64,000 nucleotides of DNA from Streptomyces sp. NRRL F-525. Its GTDB lineage: Bacteria > Actinomycetota > Actinomycetes > Streptomycetales > Streptomycetaceae. Positions within the stretch are counted from its first letter, which is position 1, and the number at the start of each line of letters is the position of its first letter. Shown here piece by piece: positions 16,267-24,676 of this stretch. A program made the translations under genes and the position numbers. A model generated the notes under the pieces. That model saw only the letters and a list, made by a program, of their open reading frames with translations, ran no database searches and was not told where the DNA came from. The DNA lies in NCBI RefSeq assembly GCF_000716605.1, contig NZ_JNXE01000001.1:434001-498000 (forward strand). Direction: 5' to 3'.

Positions 16267-17190
16267 ATGGACTTGAACAGCGAACCGACCAAGGGAACTT
16301 CGGGCCGGCGCGGCCTGTCGCGCGGCGCCACGGTGGCGTGTTGCGCGATGGCCCTCTCCGCCGCGGGAGCGACAGCGGCGAGCGCCGGCCCGATATCCAC
16401 CGCGCGTACGCCCGTCAACTACGTTGCCCTGGGCGACTCCTACGCCTCAGGCCCCGGCATCCCGACCCAGGTCGACGCCGCCTGCGCGCGGTCCGACCAG
16501 AACTACCCGTCCCTCCTCGCGGCGGCGAGGAACTGGCGGCTGACCGACGTCAGTTGCTCGGGCGCGACCACAACGGCCCTGGCCGGACCGCAGGGTTCAC
16601 AGCCGCCGCAACTGGACGCACTCGGCGCCGACACGGACGTGGTGACCCTGACCATCGGCGGCAACGACCTCGGCTTCTCCAGCAACCTGGCCACCTGCGC
16701 CGGACTGACGTCGAAGGACCCGACGGGCAACCCGTGCCAGACCTTCTTCACGAGCGACGGCACCGACAGGCTGGCACAGCGCGTCGACGACATCGCTCCC
16801 AGGATCACCGCCGCGCTGGACGCCGTACGGCAGCGGGCTCCGTACGCCGAGGTCCTGGTGGTCGGCTATCCCGACCTGTTCCCGGACGACGGGGTCGGCT
16901 GCACCAGCTCCGCCGTGCCGCTCGCCGCCGGTGACTTCGCCTATCTGCGGGACACCGAGAAGAAGCTCAACGCGATGCTCGCGGACCGGGCGGCGGCGAA
17001 CGGCGCGCGGTACGTCGACACCTACTCCCCGACCGTCGGACACGACATGTGCAAGGCGGCCGGCGAGCGCTGGATCGAACCCCTGGTAGCGCCGGCCCCG
17101 ATCGCGCCCGCCCACCCCAACGCCCAGGGCCAGCAGGCCATGGCCGCCACGGTGGAGCGGGCCGTCCGCTGCGGTACGTACCGCCGCTGA
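16267..17190 (+). CDS. Secreted SGNH/GDSL hydrolase (lipase/esterase)
   Basis: 307-residue extracellular hydrolase. N-terminal signal peptide with Arg pairs and a hydrophobic core (TVACCAMALSAAG), cleaved near ASA-GP at about residue 40. SGNH blocks in order: GDSYASG with catalytic Ser58, GGND with Asn133 (oxyanion hole), and AHPNAQGQ with catalytic His283; the block III glycine lies around VSCSGA. Six or more cysteines suggest disulfides as in Streptomyces rimosus lipase and its relatives. It probably hydrolyses esters of fatty acids or other acyl esters outside the cell. ATG 16267. It is under ECF promoter P6. A large inverted repeat and a tiny peptide gene follow downstream. Confidence 0.92.
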   Translation: MDLNSEPTKGTSGRRGLSRGATVACCAMALSAAGATAASAGPISTARTPVNYVALGDSYASGPGIPTQVDAACARSDQNYPSLLAAARNWRLTDVSCSGATTTALAGPQGSQPPQLDALGADTDVVTLTIGGNDLGFSSNLATCAGLTSKDPTGNPCQTFFTSDGTDRLAQRVDDIAPRITAALDAVRQRAPYAEVLVVGYPDLFPDDGVGCTSSAVPLAAGDFAYLRDTEKKLNAMLADRAAANGARYVDTYSPTVGHDMCKAAGERWIEPLVAPAPIAPAHPNAQGQQAMAATVERAVRCGTYRR

Positions 17191-17219
17191 CCTGAGTTTT
17201 CCGGGGCTTTTCCAAACAT

Positions 17220-17274
17220 GGTGCCGCAGTGGGCTGAAAGGCTTTGTCGGGGGTACTCGGCTTTCTGCGGCACC
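17220..17274 (+). terminator. Long imperfect hairpin after GDSL gene
   Basis: Arms GGTGCCGCAG (17220-17229) and CTGCGGCACC (17265-17274) are perfectly complementary; inside them GAAAG (17236-17240) faces CTTTC (17261-17265). It lies 30 nt after the GDSL stop and 35 nt before the small peptide gene, so it can act as a terminator or as a leader structure for the peptide mRNA. Confidence 0.5.
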
Positions 17275-17308
17275 CAGGGGTGCCGCTCCCCGAGGGAAAG
17301 AGAAACCC

Positions 17309-17383
17309 GTGTACATAGGTCTGGGCACCGTCGTCGTCATCATTGTCATCGTCGCGGTCGTCATGATGCTGCGCCGCGGCTGA
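17309..17383 (+). CDS. Tiny hydrophobic peptide (24 aa), putative single-span membrane peptide
   Basis: GTG 17309 to TGA 17381-17383 encodes 24 residues: a short N-terminus MYIGLGT, then about fourteen consecutive Val/Ile/Ala/Met residues and the basic end LRRG. This is a single transmembrane helix with a positive C-terminus (positive-inside would put the C-terminus in the cytoplasm). GAGGGAAAG lies about 10 nt upstream, and the frame is bracketed by hairpins at 17220-17274 and 17422-17460, which supports an independent small transcript. Similar 20-30 residue hydrophobic ORFs occur in many Streptomyces genomes without known function; I cannot assign one. Confidence 0.6.
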   Translation: MYIGLGTVVVIIVIVAVVMMLRRG

Positions 17384-17421
17384 CCCGTGCCCCTCGTACA
17401 GCACGAGCAGCCATAACCACA

Positions 17422-17460
17422 GCCCGCCCTGGATTCCCCTTTATGGATCCCCGGGCGGGC
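17422..17460 (+). terminator. Hairpin after the 24-aa gene
   Basis: GCCCGCCC (17422-17429) pairs with GGGCGGGC (17453-17460), with an inner GGAT/ATCC pair and an A/T-rich loop. It is 38 nt after the peptide stop codon. Confidence 0.6.
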
Positions 17461-17505
17461 ATGGTCACGACCGGCGCCGGTACGACTTCCGCTTTGTTCC
17501 GCCAC

Positions 17506-17511
17506 TAGACT
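17506..17511 (+). promoter_or_regulatory. Minus-10 element of an apparently leaderless SARP mRNA
   Basis: TAGACT ends 7 nt before GTG 17519, and no Shine-Dalgarno sequence is seen, so transcription would begin at or next to the start codon. The minus-35 region is not clear. Confidence 0.45.
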
Positions 17512-17518
17512 CCGTCAA

Positions 17519-20170
17519 GTGGCAATGGCGGTGGATGGGTACGAATTCGGGCTGCTGGGGCCATTGAGCGGTCGGCTCGGCGGGCGGGTGCTGGATCTCG
17601 GCAGCCCGTTGCAGCGCGCGGTTCTGGTCCGGCTGCTGCTCGGAGAGGGACGCCAGTGCGGCCTCGACCACCTCATCGACGCGCTGTGGGAAGAGCCGCC
17701 GGGCAACGCGGTGCGCTCGGTGCAGACGTACGTCTATCGCATCCGCCTCTCGCTGAGCGAGGAGCGGTCCCGCTTGGAGACCACCCAGGGCGGATACCAA
17801 CTCGGCATCCCGGAAGAGGCAGTTGACGCGCTGCGCTTCGAGCGGCTCGTCCGCGAAGGCGAGGAACTGCGCGCCGCACGGCGGACCGCCCCCGCCCTGC
17901 GCGCGTTCGACGCCGCGCTCGCGCTGTGGTCGGGCGAGCCGCTGTCCGGCGTACCCGGCCCCTACGCCCGCCGCCACCGCGGACGGTTCGTCGATCTCCG
18001 GCTCAACGCCCAGGTGGCGCGGCTGAGTTGCGCCGACGAACTGGGCGACCACGCCCGCGTCGCGACAGAACTGATCTCCCTGATCGCCGACCATCCGCTG
18101 CGCGAGGACCTGTACGCGCTGCGCATGCGAGCGCTGTACCGCGCCGGACGGACGGCCGAGGCCCTGGCCGTCCACGCCGAGGCCCGCGAGACCCTGGTGG
18201 CCGAACTGGGCATGGATCCCGGGCCGGAACTGCGTGAGTTGCAGACCCGCATCCTCAGCGGCACCGAGCCGGACGCCGTCGAGCCGCGCCCCGAGGGGCA
18301 ACTCGCCGGCGCCGCGCCGTCGTTCGGTGCCACCGCCTCGACCGGTCCTACGGCTCCTACGGCATCGACCGATGCCACAGCCTCCGCCGTCGCCCCCGAC
18401 CCGTCGGCGACCACACGGACCGAGGAGGCGCCGGCCCGCGTCCGCCCCCAGCAACTCCCCCCGGCGCCGGGCGACTTCGTCGGCCGGGAGCGGCTGCTGG
18501 AGCGGCTCCGGCTGGCGTTGCGGCCCAGCGGGGAAGCGGTCGCGCTCGCGGTGCTCAGCGGGATCGGCGGCGTGGGGAAGACCGCGCTCGCGCTGCGCGT
18601 CGCCCACGGCATCCGCGGCGACTATCCGGACGGGCAGCTCTATGTGGACCTGCGGGGCGACGGGGGTCAACCCGCCGACCCCGCCGACGTGTTGGTCGAC
18701 TTCCTCCTCGCGCTCGGCATGCCCGCCGCCGACATCCCCGTGACGCCCACCGCCCGCGCCGGCGCCTATCGGACCCTGACCGCCGACCGCCGGATCCTGG
18801 TGCTCCTGGACAACGCGTCCGACACCGCCCAGGTGACCCCGCTGCTCCCGGGCACCCCCGGAAACGCCGCGCTGATCACGACCCGGCACCGGTCGCTCGT
18901 ACCGCCGGGCGCGACGCGTTTCGAGGTGCCGGTGCCCGATCAGCGGGAGGCGGTGGCCATGCTGGGCCGGTTCACCGGCGACGCCGAGATCGCCGCCGCC
19001 CCGGAACTCGCGCTCGAACTGGTCCACGCGTGCGGGCAGTTGCCGTTGGCGCTGCGCATCATCGGCGCCCGTACGGCAGCCCGTCCCGGACGCGGGCTCG
19101 GCGCGCAGCTGCAGCGCCTGCGCGCCGAGGAACGGCGGCTCGACGAGCTGCGGGCCGGAGACATGTCGGTGGAGGCCACCTTCCAGGTCGGATACCGGGC
19201 CCTCGCCCCCGACCGGGCCCGGGCGATGCGCCTGTGCGCGCTGCTCGACGCCGCCGACTTCCCGGTCGCCGTCGCCGCGATCCTGCTCGACCAGCCGGAA
19301 CACGAGACCGAGGAGCAACTGGAGCACCTGGTGGAGGCCGGTCTGCTCGAACCGCATTCGGCCGACCGTTACCGGTTCCACGATCTGGTACGGGCGTTCG
19401 CCGCCCGGCGGGCCGAGCGCGAGGACGCCGTAGCGGACCGCGAGGCGGCGCTGGTGCGGCTGACGATGTTCCTGCACGCCACCCTGCTGCAGGCCATGAG
19501 CGCGACCGAGCAGGCCGGTTCGCTCAGCATCCATCTCTTCTCCGTGCCGCTGACCGGGCTGCGGTTCGCCGACGCCGAGGAGGCGCGCACCTGGCTGCTG
19601 GCCGAACACACGCTGCTGGTCTCGGTGTTCGCCCGGGTGCTGCGCGACATTCCCGGCGCCTCGACGATCGTCGTCGCCGCGCTGTCGGTGATCGCGTCGA
19701 GCGGACTCTTCGCCGGGCCCGCGCACCAGCGGGAACTGGAACGGATCACGGACCAGGCGGTCGCGACCACCGAACGGGGCGACGACCTGGCGCTGAAGGC
19801 ACAGATCCGGCACATCCGGGCCTGGCTCGCCTTCATCCGCGGTGATCTCGCGGCGGCGGAGACCGATCTGCGCGAGGCGGTCCGGCGGCTGCGCGACGGC
19901 GCCGACCCGCTGACGTTCTTCATGGCCACCCGGCTGCTGTCCGTCGTGCTGGTGGACCAGGGACGGAGCTCGGAGGCCGTCATGTTCTTCGCCGAGTCGG
20001 AGACCGTCGCCGGAGCGGAGGACGATCCGAAAAGCCCCGCCTACTTCCTCCAGCAGGTGGCCCGCCTGTACACCGCCCTGAGCTCGGACCGGGCCGAGGT
20101 GGACATCGCCGCGGCCCGGCATGTGTACGAGGTGAGTGACAGCCTGCGGCGGGAAGCGGCGAAGCGCTGA
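17519..20170 (+). CDS. AfsR/SARP-family regulator with NB-ARC domain (third copy)
   Basis: 883 residues, and more distant from the other two SARP genes than they are from each other. Winged helix (about residues 5-95, FGLLGPLSG) and BTAD (about 100-250, ending EARETLVAELGMDPGPEL), an Ala/Thr/Pro-rich linker of about 60 residues, then an NB-ARC NTPase with Walker A GIGGVGKT (about 348-355), a Walker B-like ILVLLDNASD, and the GxP-like block GQLPLALRIIG. A winged-helix-like block and a short TPR-like C-terminus follow. This is the architecture of AfsR/DnrI-type activators with signalling NTPase. Starts at GTG 17519, apparently leaderless. It is 115 bp ahead of the LLM oxidoreductase, a possible target. 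Confidence 0.9.
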   Translation: MAMAVDGYEFGLLGPLSGRLGGRVLDLGSPLQRAVLVRLLLGEGRQCGLDHLIDALWEEPPGNAVRSVQTYVYRIRLSLSEERSRLETTQGGYQLGIPEEAVDALRFERLVREGEELRAARRTAPALRAFDAALALWSGEPLSGVPGPYARRHRGRFVDLRLNAQVARLSCADELGDHARVATELISLIADHPLREDLYALRMRALYRAGRTAEALAVHAEARETLVAELGMDPGPELRELQTRILSGTEPDAVEPRPEGQLAGAAPSFGATASTGPTAPTASTDATASAVAPDPSATTRTEEAPARVRPQQLPPAPGDFVGRERLLERLRLALRPSGEAVALAVLSGIGGVGKTALALRVAHGIRGDYPDGQLYVDLRGDGGQPADPADVLVDFLLALGMPAADIPVTPTARAGAYRTLTADRRILVLLDNASDTAQVTPLLPGTPGNAALITTRHRSLVPPGATRFEVPVPDQREAVAMLGRFTGDAEIAAAPELALELVHACGQLPLALRIIGARTAARPGRGLGAQLQRLRAEERRLDELRAGDMSVEATFQVGYRALAPDRARAMRLCALLDAADFPVAVAAILLDQPEHETEEQLEHLVEAGLLEPHSADRYRFHDLVRAFAARRAEREDAVADREAALVRLTMFLHATLLQAMSATEQAGSLSIHLFSVPLTGLRFADAEEARTWLLAEHTLLVSVFARVLRDIPGASTIVVAALSVIASSGLFAGPAHQRELERITDQAVATTERGDDLALKAQIRHIRAWLAFIRGDLAAAETDLREAVRRLRDGADPLTFFMATRLLSVVLVDQGRSSEAVMFFAESETVAGAEDDPKSPAYFLQQVARLYTALSSDRAEVDIAAARHVYEVSDSLRREAAKR

Positions 20171-20285
20171 GGCCGTCCGTCCGCCGAGCCGGTTCCGCGT
20201 TCACGTGCCGTTGATCGCCTGTCGATCCGTATCCCGGAGGGTGATCCGAGAACGGACCGCAGACCTCCTCGAACAGGTGACAGAC

Positions 20286-21203
20286 ATGCTCAAAATCGGC
20301 CTGGGCTCTCCCCAGTACGGGTCGTTCACCGACCCCGCCACGATCTCCGGCTTCGCCTCCGCCGTCGAAGCGATCGGCTACGACAGCCTGTGGGTGGGCG
20401 ACCGGGCCCTGGTGCCGACACAGCCGCGCGACCCGTATCCGGGCGGCGGTCCCGTACCGGAGGAGTACCGCACCTTCCTGGACCCCGTCGCCACACTGTC
20501 CTTCCTGGCCCACGCCACCCGACGGCTGCGCCTGGGGACCAGCACGCTGAACGCGCCCTTCTACTCCCCGCTGCTACTGGCCCGTTCGCTGACGTCCGTC
20601 GACATCCTCAGCGGGGGGCGGCTCGACATCGGGTTCGGGCTCGGCTGGTCGTCCGACGAGTACGAGGCCATCGGCGTCCCGTGGCGAGGGCGCGGGGCCC
20701 GCCTGGAGGAGATCCTGGACGTCCTCGATCACGTCTGGTCCGGTTCGTCGGCCGAGCACAGGGGCGCTCTGTGGACGATCCCGAGCGCGCACATCGGCAC
20801 GCTCCCCGTGCAGCGCCCCCGCCCGCCGGTCCTCCTGGGCGGCTTCACCCCGGCCACGCTGGAACGCATCGGCCGGCGCGCGGACGGCTGGGCCGGCGTG
20901 GCACTTCCGGTGCCCCAACTCGCCTATGTCATCAGCCAGATCAGGCAGATCGCGGAGGCCAACGGACGTGACCCCGAGGCCCTGCGCACCGTGGTCCGGG
21001 TGAACCCCGCGGTGACGGCCGAGGCCGCGCCGACCGATGCCGTCCCGCACCGGGGAACGGTCGTACAGGTCTCGGACTACCTGCTCGCCGCCCACGCGGC
21101 CGGCGCCGACGAGGTGCTCATCGACCTGCAGCAGACCGCGCGGGACGCGGAAGAGCTGACGGACCTGGCAGACCGTTTCCACGACCAGCTGAGCAAGGGC
21201 TAG
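20286..21203 (+). CDS. LLM-class (F420- or FMN-dependent) oxidoreductase
   Basis: 305-residue luciferase-like monooxygenase-fold enzyme (TIM barrel). Starts at ATG 20286 with AGGTGA at good spacing; an upstream open frame from 20136 is not supported. Typical blocks are GYDSLWVGDR, LDPVATLSFLAHATRRLRLGT, LARSLTSVDILSGGRLDIGFGLGW and RPPVLLGGFTP. The RLRLGT and GRL.IG.G.GW features are those of actinobacterial F420-dependent members ('TIGR03619-like'), so a cofactor F420 hydride transfer or an FMNH2 monooxygenation are both possible. It is cytosolic. The hemerythrin gene follows after 8 nt and is probably in the same operon, so an oxygen- or redox-linked role is plausible. Confidence 0.88.
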   Translation: MLKIGLGSPQYGSFTDPATISGFASAVEAIGYDSLWVGDRALVPTQPRDPYPGGGPVPEEYRTFLDPVATLSFLAHATRRLRLGTSTLNAPFYSPLLLARSLTSVDILSGGRLDIGFGLGWSSDEYEAIGVPWRGRGARLEEILDVLDHVWSGSSAEHRGALWTIPSAHIGTLPVQRPRPPVLLGGFTPATLERIGRRADGWAGVALPVPQLAYVISQIRQIAEANGRDPEALRTVVRVNPAVTAEAAPTDAVPHRGTVVQVSDYLLAAHAAGADEVLIDLQQTARDAEELTDLADRFHDQLSKG

Positions 21204-21211
21204 GGAGCACC

Positions 21212-21871
21212 ATGTCTGACGTAGTCACCTCGAAGCCGGATGTCCACGACATGGTGGTGGTGCACCGCACCTTCCGCCAATCCAGCGCGGAACTGCCGGA
21301 GTTGGTGCGCGGACTGCGGCCCGGCGACACCGCGCGGGCCCAACTGGTCGTGGAAGCGGTGCGGTTCATGCTGATGGGTCTGGAAGCCCACCACGTGAGC
21401 GAGGACGAGTTCCTCTGGCCCCGGCTCTCGGCGCGGACGACGCCGCACGCCGAGGCGATCGCGCGCATGGAGGAACAGCACCACCGGCTCGAGGAGTTGG
21501 TCACGCTGGTGAGGGGCGCGCTGGACGGGCTGGCCGCCGATCCCCGGCCGTCCGTCTGTGAGCAGGTGGCGGCTCAACTCACCGAACTGGGCACGGTGTT
21601 GACCGCGCACATGGACGAGGAGGAGAACACCATCCTCCCGCTGGCCGCCGACCATCTGAGCGTCGCCGAGTGGGAGGAACTCGGCGAGATCAGCCTGGCC
21701 AAACTGGAGAAGAAGCATCTGCTGCGCGCCTTCAGCGCGTTGATGGCGGTGGCGACCCCCGAGGAGCAGCGGGCGATCCTCGCCAAGGCGCCACTGCCCG
21801 CCCGCGTCCTGTGGCGCCTCACCGGCCGCCGCTCGCACGCCCGTTGGGAGGCCCGCCTGCGCGGGGCGTGA
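21212..21871 (+). CDS. Hemerythrin HHE-domain protein
   Basis: 219-residue protein. Four-helix bundle with diiron ligand pattern: His in VHDMVVVHRTFR, the pair in LEAHHVSEDEFLWP, His in EEQHHRLEEL and HMDEEENTILP. These fit the H...HxxxE...H...HxxxE signature of the HHE family, which binds O2 or NO or takes part in iron handling. The C-terminal 70 residues (from about SVAEWEEL) form a short helical extension seen in many actinobacterial members, with AKLEKKHLLRAFSALM. ATG 21212 after AGGGAG, 8 nt after the LLM oxidoreductase. The stop lies 2 nt from the stop of the convergent kinase gene. Cytosolic. Confidence 0.9.
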   Translation: MSDVVTSKPDVHDMVVVHRTFRQSSAELPELVRGLRPGDTARAQLVVEAVRFMLMGLEAHHVSEDEFLWPRLSARTTPHAEAIARMEEQHHRLEELVTLVRGALDGLAADPRPSVCEQVAAQLTELGTVLTAHMDEEENTILPLAADHLSVAEWEELGEISLAKLEKKHLLRAFSALMAVATPEEQRAILAKAPLPARVLWRLTGRRSHARWEARLRGA

Positions 21872-21873
21872 GC

Positions 21874-23079
21874 CTACGGCGCGGCCGTGCCGGAACTCGT
21901 GCTGCTCGGCGGATCGGTCGGTGTCGTGTCCGCCGAGCTGTGGTCGGGGGAGAACCAGGCGAGGCCGATCAACAGTGCCCCGAGGAAGATCGCCACGGCG
22001 GCGACCGTGACCAGCGTCTTCGACCGGCGTACGGCGACGCCGCGGCCTCCCGGTCGCTGCCGGCGCCGGTTGCGGTGGGCCGGAGCGGTGCCGGCGGTGG
22101 CGGCGGTCGGGAAGGCGTACGTGGTCACGGAGCCGGGGCTGGAGTCAGAGCGGGGAGCCGTGTTCGTGCGGGGCTTCACGGCCGCGTCCCAGGCGGTCGC
22201 GCTGGGTGTCGGCTCGGGGCGCGGTGCGGCTGCCGGGAGGGGCTCGGGACGCCCCCGCCAGGCGCCGGACGCGAACCACTCGGCCACCTGGCGCGCCGTA
22301 GGACGGTCCTCGGGGCGCTTGGCCAGGAGACCGAGCAGATAGTTCTCGAAGGCGGGCGGGAGTCCGACGCCGAGTTCCCGCGGGGGTACCGGGGGTGTGT
22401 CGAGGTGGTGGTGGAGGACGGCGATGGCGCTGCCGGCGCGGAACGGCGGTTGTCCGGTGAGGAGTTGGTAGAGCACGCAGCCGAGCGAGTAGACGTCGGA
22501 CGGCGGTCCTGCGGGCTGGCCCAGGGCGCGCTCGGGCGCGATGTACAGGCTGGTCCCGACGATCTGGCCGGTCGCGGTGAGCGCGCCGTTCGGGTCGTTC
22601 ATGAAGTGCGCGATGCCGAAGTCGGCGATCTTCACGGACCCGTCGGAGCCGAGGAGAAGGTTGCCGGGCTTGATGTCCCGGTGCACGATGCCCTGGTCGT
22701 GCGCCGCGCTGAGCCCCGCGGCCGACTGGGCGGCGATGTGGGCCACGTGCTCGGCCGGCAGGGAACCCGCCTGGGCGAGCACGTGGGAGAGGCTGTCCCC
22801 CTCGACCAGCTCCATCACCAGGTAGAGCCGGCCCTCCTGCTCGCCGAAGTCGAGGACGCCGACCACATGGGGGTGGCTGAGCCGGCCCGCGGTCTGGGCC
22901 TCCAGGCGGAAGCGGGCGGTGGCGGTGGGCTCGGAGTTCTGGGAGTGCAGGAGCTTGACGGCCACCGGTCGGCCGTTCATCTCGTCGTACGCCTGCCAGA
23001 CCTCGCCCATCGCGCCGCGTCCGATGGTGGTGTTCAGCCGGTACCGGCCCGCTATCAGCACCTGTTGCTTCATCCTCAC
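21874..23079 (-). CDS. Membrane-anchored Ser/Thr protein kinase (Hanks type)
   Basis: 401-residue kinase. Catalytic domain at about residues 12-270: glycine loop GRGAMGEV, Lys42 in VAVKLL, HRDIKPGN with Asp135, DFG with Asp153, APE, and DVYSLGCVLYQLLTG. A Pro/Ala/Thr-rich juxtamembrane linker of about 75 residues leads to one transmembrane helix (about 353-375, VAAVAIFLGALLIGLAW) and a 26-residue Ser/Thr/Pro-rich outer tail with no PASTA or other sensor domain. It phosphorylates unknown proteins in response to unknown cues. Start GTG 23079 or ATG 23073; no good ribosome binding site distinguishes them. Convergent with the hemerythrin gene and divergent from the DEAD-box helicase. Confidence 0.9.
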   Translation of the reverse strand: MRMKQQVLIAGRYRLNTTIGRGAMGEVWQAYDEMNGRPVAVKLLHSQNSEPTATARFRLEAQTAGRLSHPHVVGVLDFGEQEGRLYLVMELVEGDSLSHVLAQAGSLPAEHVAHIAAQSAAGLSAAHDQGIVHRDIKPGNLLLGSDGSVKIADFGIAHFMNDPNGALTATGQIVGTSLYIAPERALGQPAGPPSDVYSLGCVLYQLLTGQPPFRAGSAIAVLHHHLDTPPVPPRELGVGLPPAFENYLLGLLAKRPEDRPTARQVAEWFASGAWRGRPEPLPAAAPRPEPTPSATAWDAAVKPRTNTAPRSDSSPGSVTTYAFPTAATAGTAPAHRNRRRQRPGGRGVAVRRSKTLVTVAAVAIFLGALLIGLAWFSPDHSSADTTPTDPPSSTSSGTAAP

Positions 23080-23234
23080 GCAGTGGAACGACTCGACTGC
23101 TGCGGGCCATGTCCCTTTGAGGGAAGGGGTGTTGGTGGGGTGGCGCAGCTGTCACAGCCTACTGGCGGACAGGCGGTCACCGACCGCGATCCCGCACATG
23201 CCTCGCGGCGGCGGGCGGGCCGGAGGCGCGCTGG

Positions 23235-23240
23235 TAAAAT
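23235..23240 (+). promoter_or_regulatory. Possible minus-10 element of DEAD-box helicase promoter
   Basis: TAAAAT at 23235-23240 is the only A/T-rich hexamer in a very GC-rich 170-bp divergent gap. Transcription from it would include the hairpin at 23261-23292 in an about 80-nt leader. No clear minus-35. Confidence 0.45.
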
Positions 23241-23260
23241 GGGGGCACGCTTCGACGCCG

Positions 23261-23292
23261 CCGGGGCCCGTACCGAGGGGTACGGGCCCCGG
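23261..23292 (+). other. 14-bp perfect RNA hairpin in helicase leader
   Basis: CCGGGGCCCGTACC (23261-23274), loop GAGG, GGTACGGGCCCCGG (23279-23292): 14 bp with no mismatch and a four-base loop, 35 nt before the helicase ATG. No T-run follows. It can be an attenuator or an RNA element unwound by the helicase itself. Confidence 0.7.
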
Positions 23293-23327
23293 TGCCGTTG
23301 CGGGCACAGGACTGAGGAAGGTTCCCC

Positions 23328-24650
23328 ATGAACGCGAAGCCGCCGGCCGTTTCCTTCGGCGCGCTCGGACTGCCGCCCGAGCTGGTCGGGACGATGACCG
23401 GCCTCGGGGTGACGGAGCCGTTCCCGATCCAGGCGGCGACCCTGCCCGACGCGCTGGCCGGGCGCGATGTGCTCGGCCGGGCGCGGACCGGTTCCGGCAA
23501 GACACTGGCCTTCGGTCTCGCGCTGCTCGTACGGCTCGCGGGCCGGCGGGCGGAGTCGAAGCGGCCGCTCGCCGTGGTCCTGGTGCCGACCCGGGAGCTC
23601 GCGCAGCAGGTCAGCGACGCGCTGGAGCCGTACGCGAAGACGATGGGGGTACGGCTCGCGACGGTGGTCGGCGGGCTGTCGATCAACCGGCAGCAGGCGC
23701 TGCTGCGCACCGGCGTCGAGGTGGTCGTCGCGACGCCGGGGCGGCTGACCGACCTGGTGTCGCGCCGGGACTGCCTCCTGAACCATGTGCGGATCACCGT
23801 GCTGGACGAGGCGGACCAGATGTGCGACCTGGGGTTCCTGCCGCAGGTCTCGGACCTCCTGGCGCAGATCCCGGCCGACGGGCAGCGGCTGCTGTTCTCG
23901 GCCACGCTCGACCGTGACGTCGACCAGCTGGTCAAGGACCACCTCCACGACCCGGTGCACGCGTCGGTCGACCGGGCGTCGGGCTCGGTCACGACGATGG
24001 AACACCACGTCCTGAACATCCACGCCGCCGACAAGTACGCGACGGCGACCGAGATCGCCGCCCGGGACGGCCGGGTGCTGATGTTCCTCGACACCAAGGC
24101 CACCGTGGACCAGTTCACCCGCCATCTGCGGGCCAGCGGCGTCCGCGCGTCCGCCCTGCACAGCGGCAAGTCGCAGCCCCAACGCACGCACACGCTCGGC
24201 CAGTTCAAGGACGGCGAGATCACCGTGCTGGTCGCCACCAACGTCGCCGCCCGGGGCATCCACATCGACGCCCTCGACCTCGTCGTCAACGTCGACCCGC
24301 CCGCCGACGCCAAGGACTACCTGCACCGCAGCGGGCGTACGGCGCGTGCGGGCGAGTCCGGACGTGTGGTCACCCTGGTCACCCCCAACCAGCGGCGCGA
24401 CGTGAACCGGATGATGTCCGACGCCGGTATCCGCCCGATCGTCACCCAGGTCCGCTCCGGCGAGGAGAAGTTGACCGCCATCACCGGCGCCAAGCGCCCG
24501 CCGACCGAGACGAAGACCAGCACCGGCAACGCCCCCTTCCGCGGCATGGGCACCCGCCCGGGCCGGGCCGGCAAGGAGACCCGGAAGACCGCCGAGGCCC
24601 GCAAGGCGGCGGAGGCCCGCGCGGCGGCGAGGGTCCGCAAGAGCCGCTGA
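23328..24650 (+). CDS. DEAD-box ATP-dependent RNA helicase
   Basis: 440-residue helicase with a compact core. Q motif region FPIQAATLPDALAGRD, motif I ARTGSGKT, Ia PTRELAQQ, Ib TPGR, II DEAD (in LDEADQM), III SAT, and in the second RecA domain ARGIHIDALD and HRSGRTARAG. After about residue 375 the tail is Ala/Arg/Lys-rich (repeated ARKAAEARAA type) and probably binds RNA. It remodels structured RNA in the cytosol, often in ribosome assembly, RNA decay or cold adaptation. ATG 23328 follows GAGGAAGG. The leader carries a very stable hairpin, which suggests autoregulation. Convergent with the DHA2 exporter. Confidence 0.93.
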   Translation: MNAKPPAVSFGALGLPPELVGTMTGLGVTEPFPIQAATLPDALAGRDVLGRARTGSGKTLAFGLALLVRLAGRRAESKRPLAVVLVPTRELAQQVSDALEPYAKTMGVRLATVVGGLSINRQQALLRTGVEVVVATPGRLTDLVSRRDCLLNHVRITVLDEADQMCDLGFLPQVSDLLAQIPADGQRLLFSATLDRDVDQLVKDHLHDPVHASVDRASGSVTTMEHHVLNIHAADKYATATEIAARDGRVLMFLDTKATVDQFTRHLRASGVRASALHSGKSQPQRTHTLGQFKDGEITVLVATNVAARGIHIDALDLVVNVDPPADAKDYLHRSGRTARAGESGRVVTLVTPNQRRDVNRMMSDAGIRPIVTQVRSGEEKLTAITGAKRPPTETKTSTGNAPFRGMGTRPGRAGKETRKTAEARKAAEARAAARVRKSR

Positions 24651-24676
24651 CCCGTGGGGAGTTGGCTCTCTCGGGA

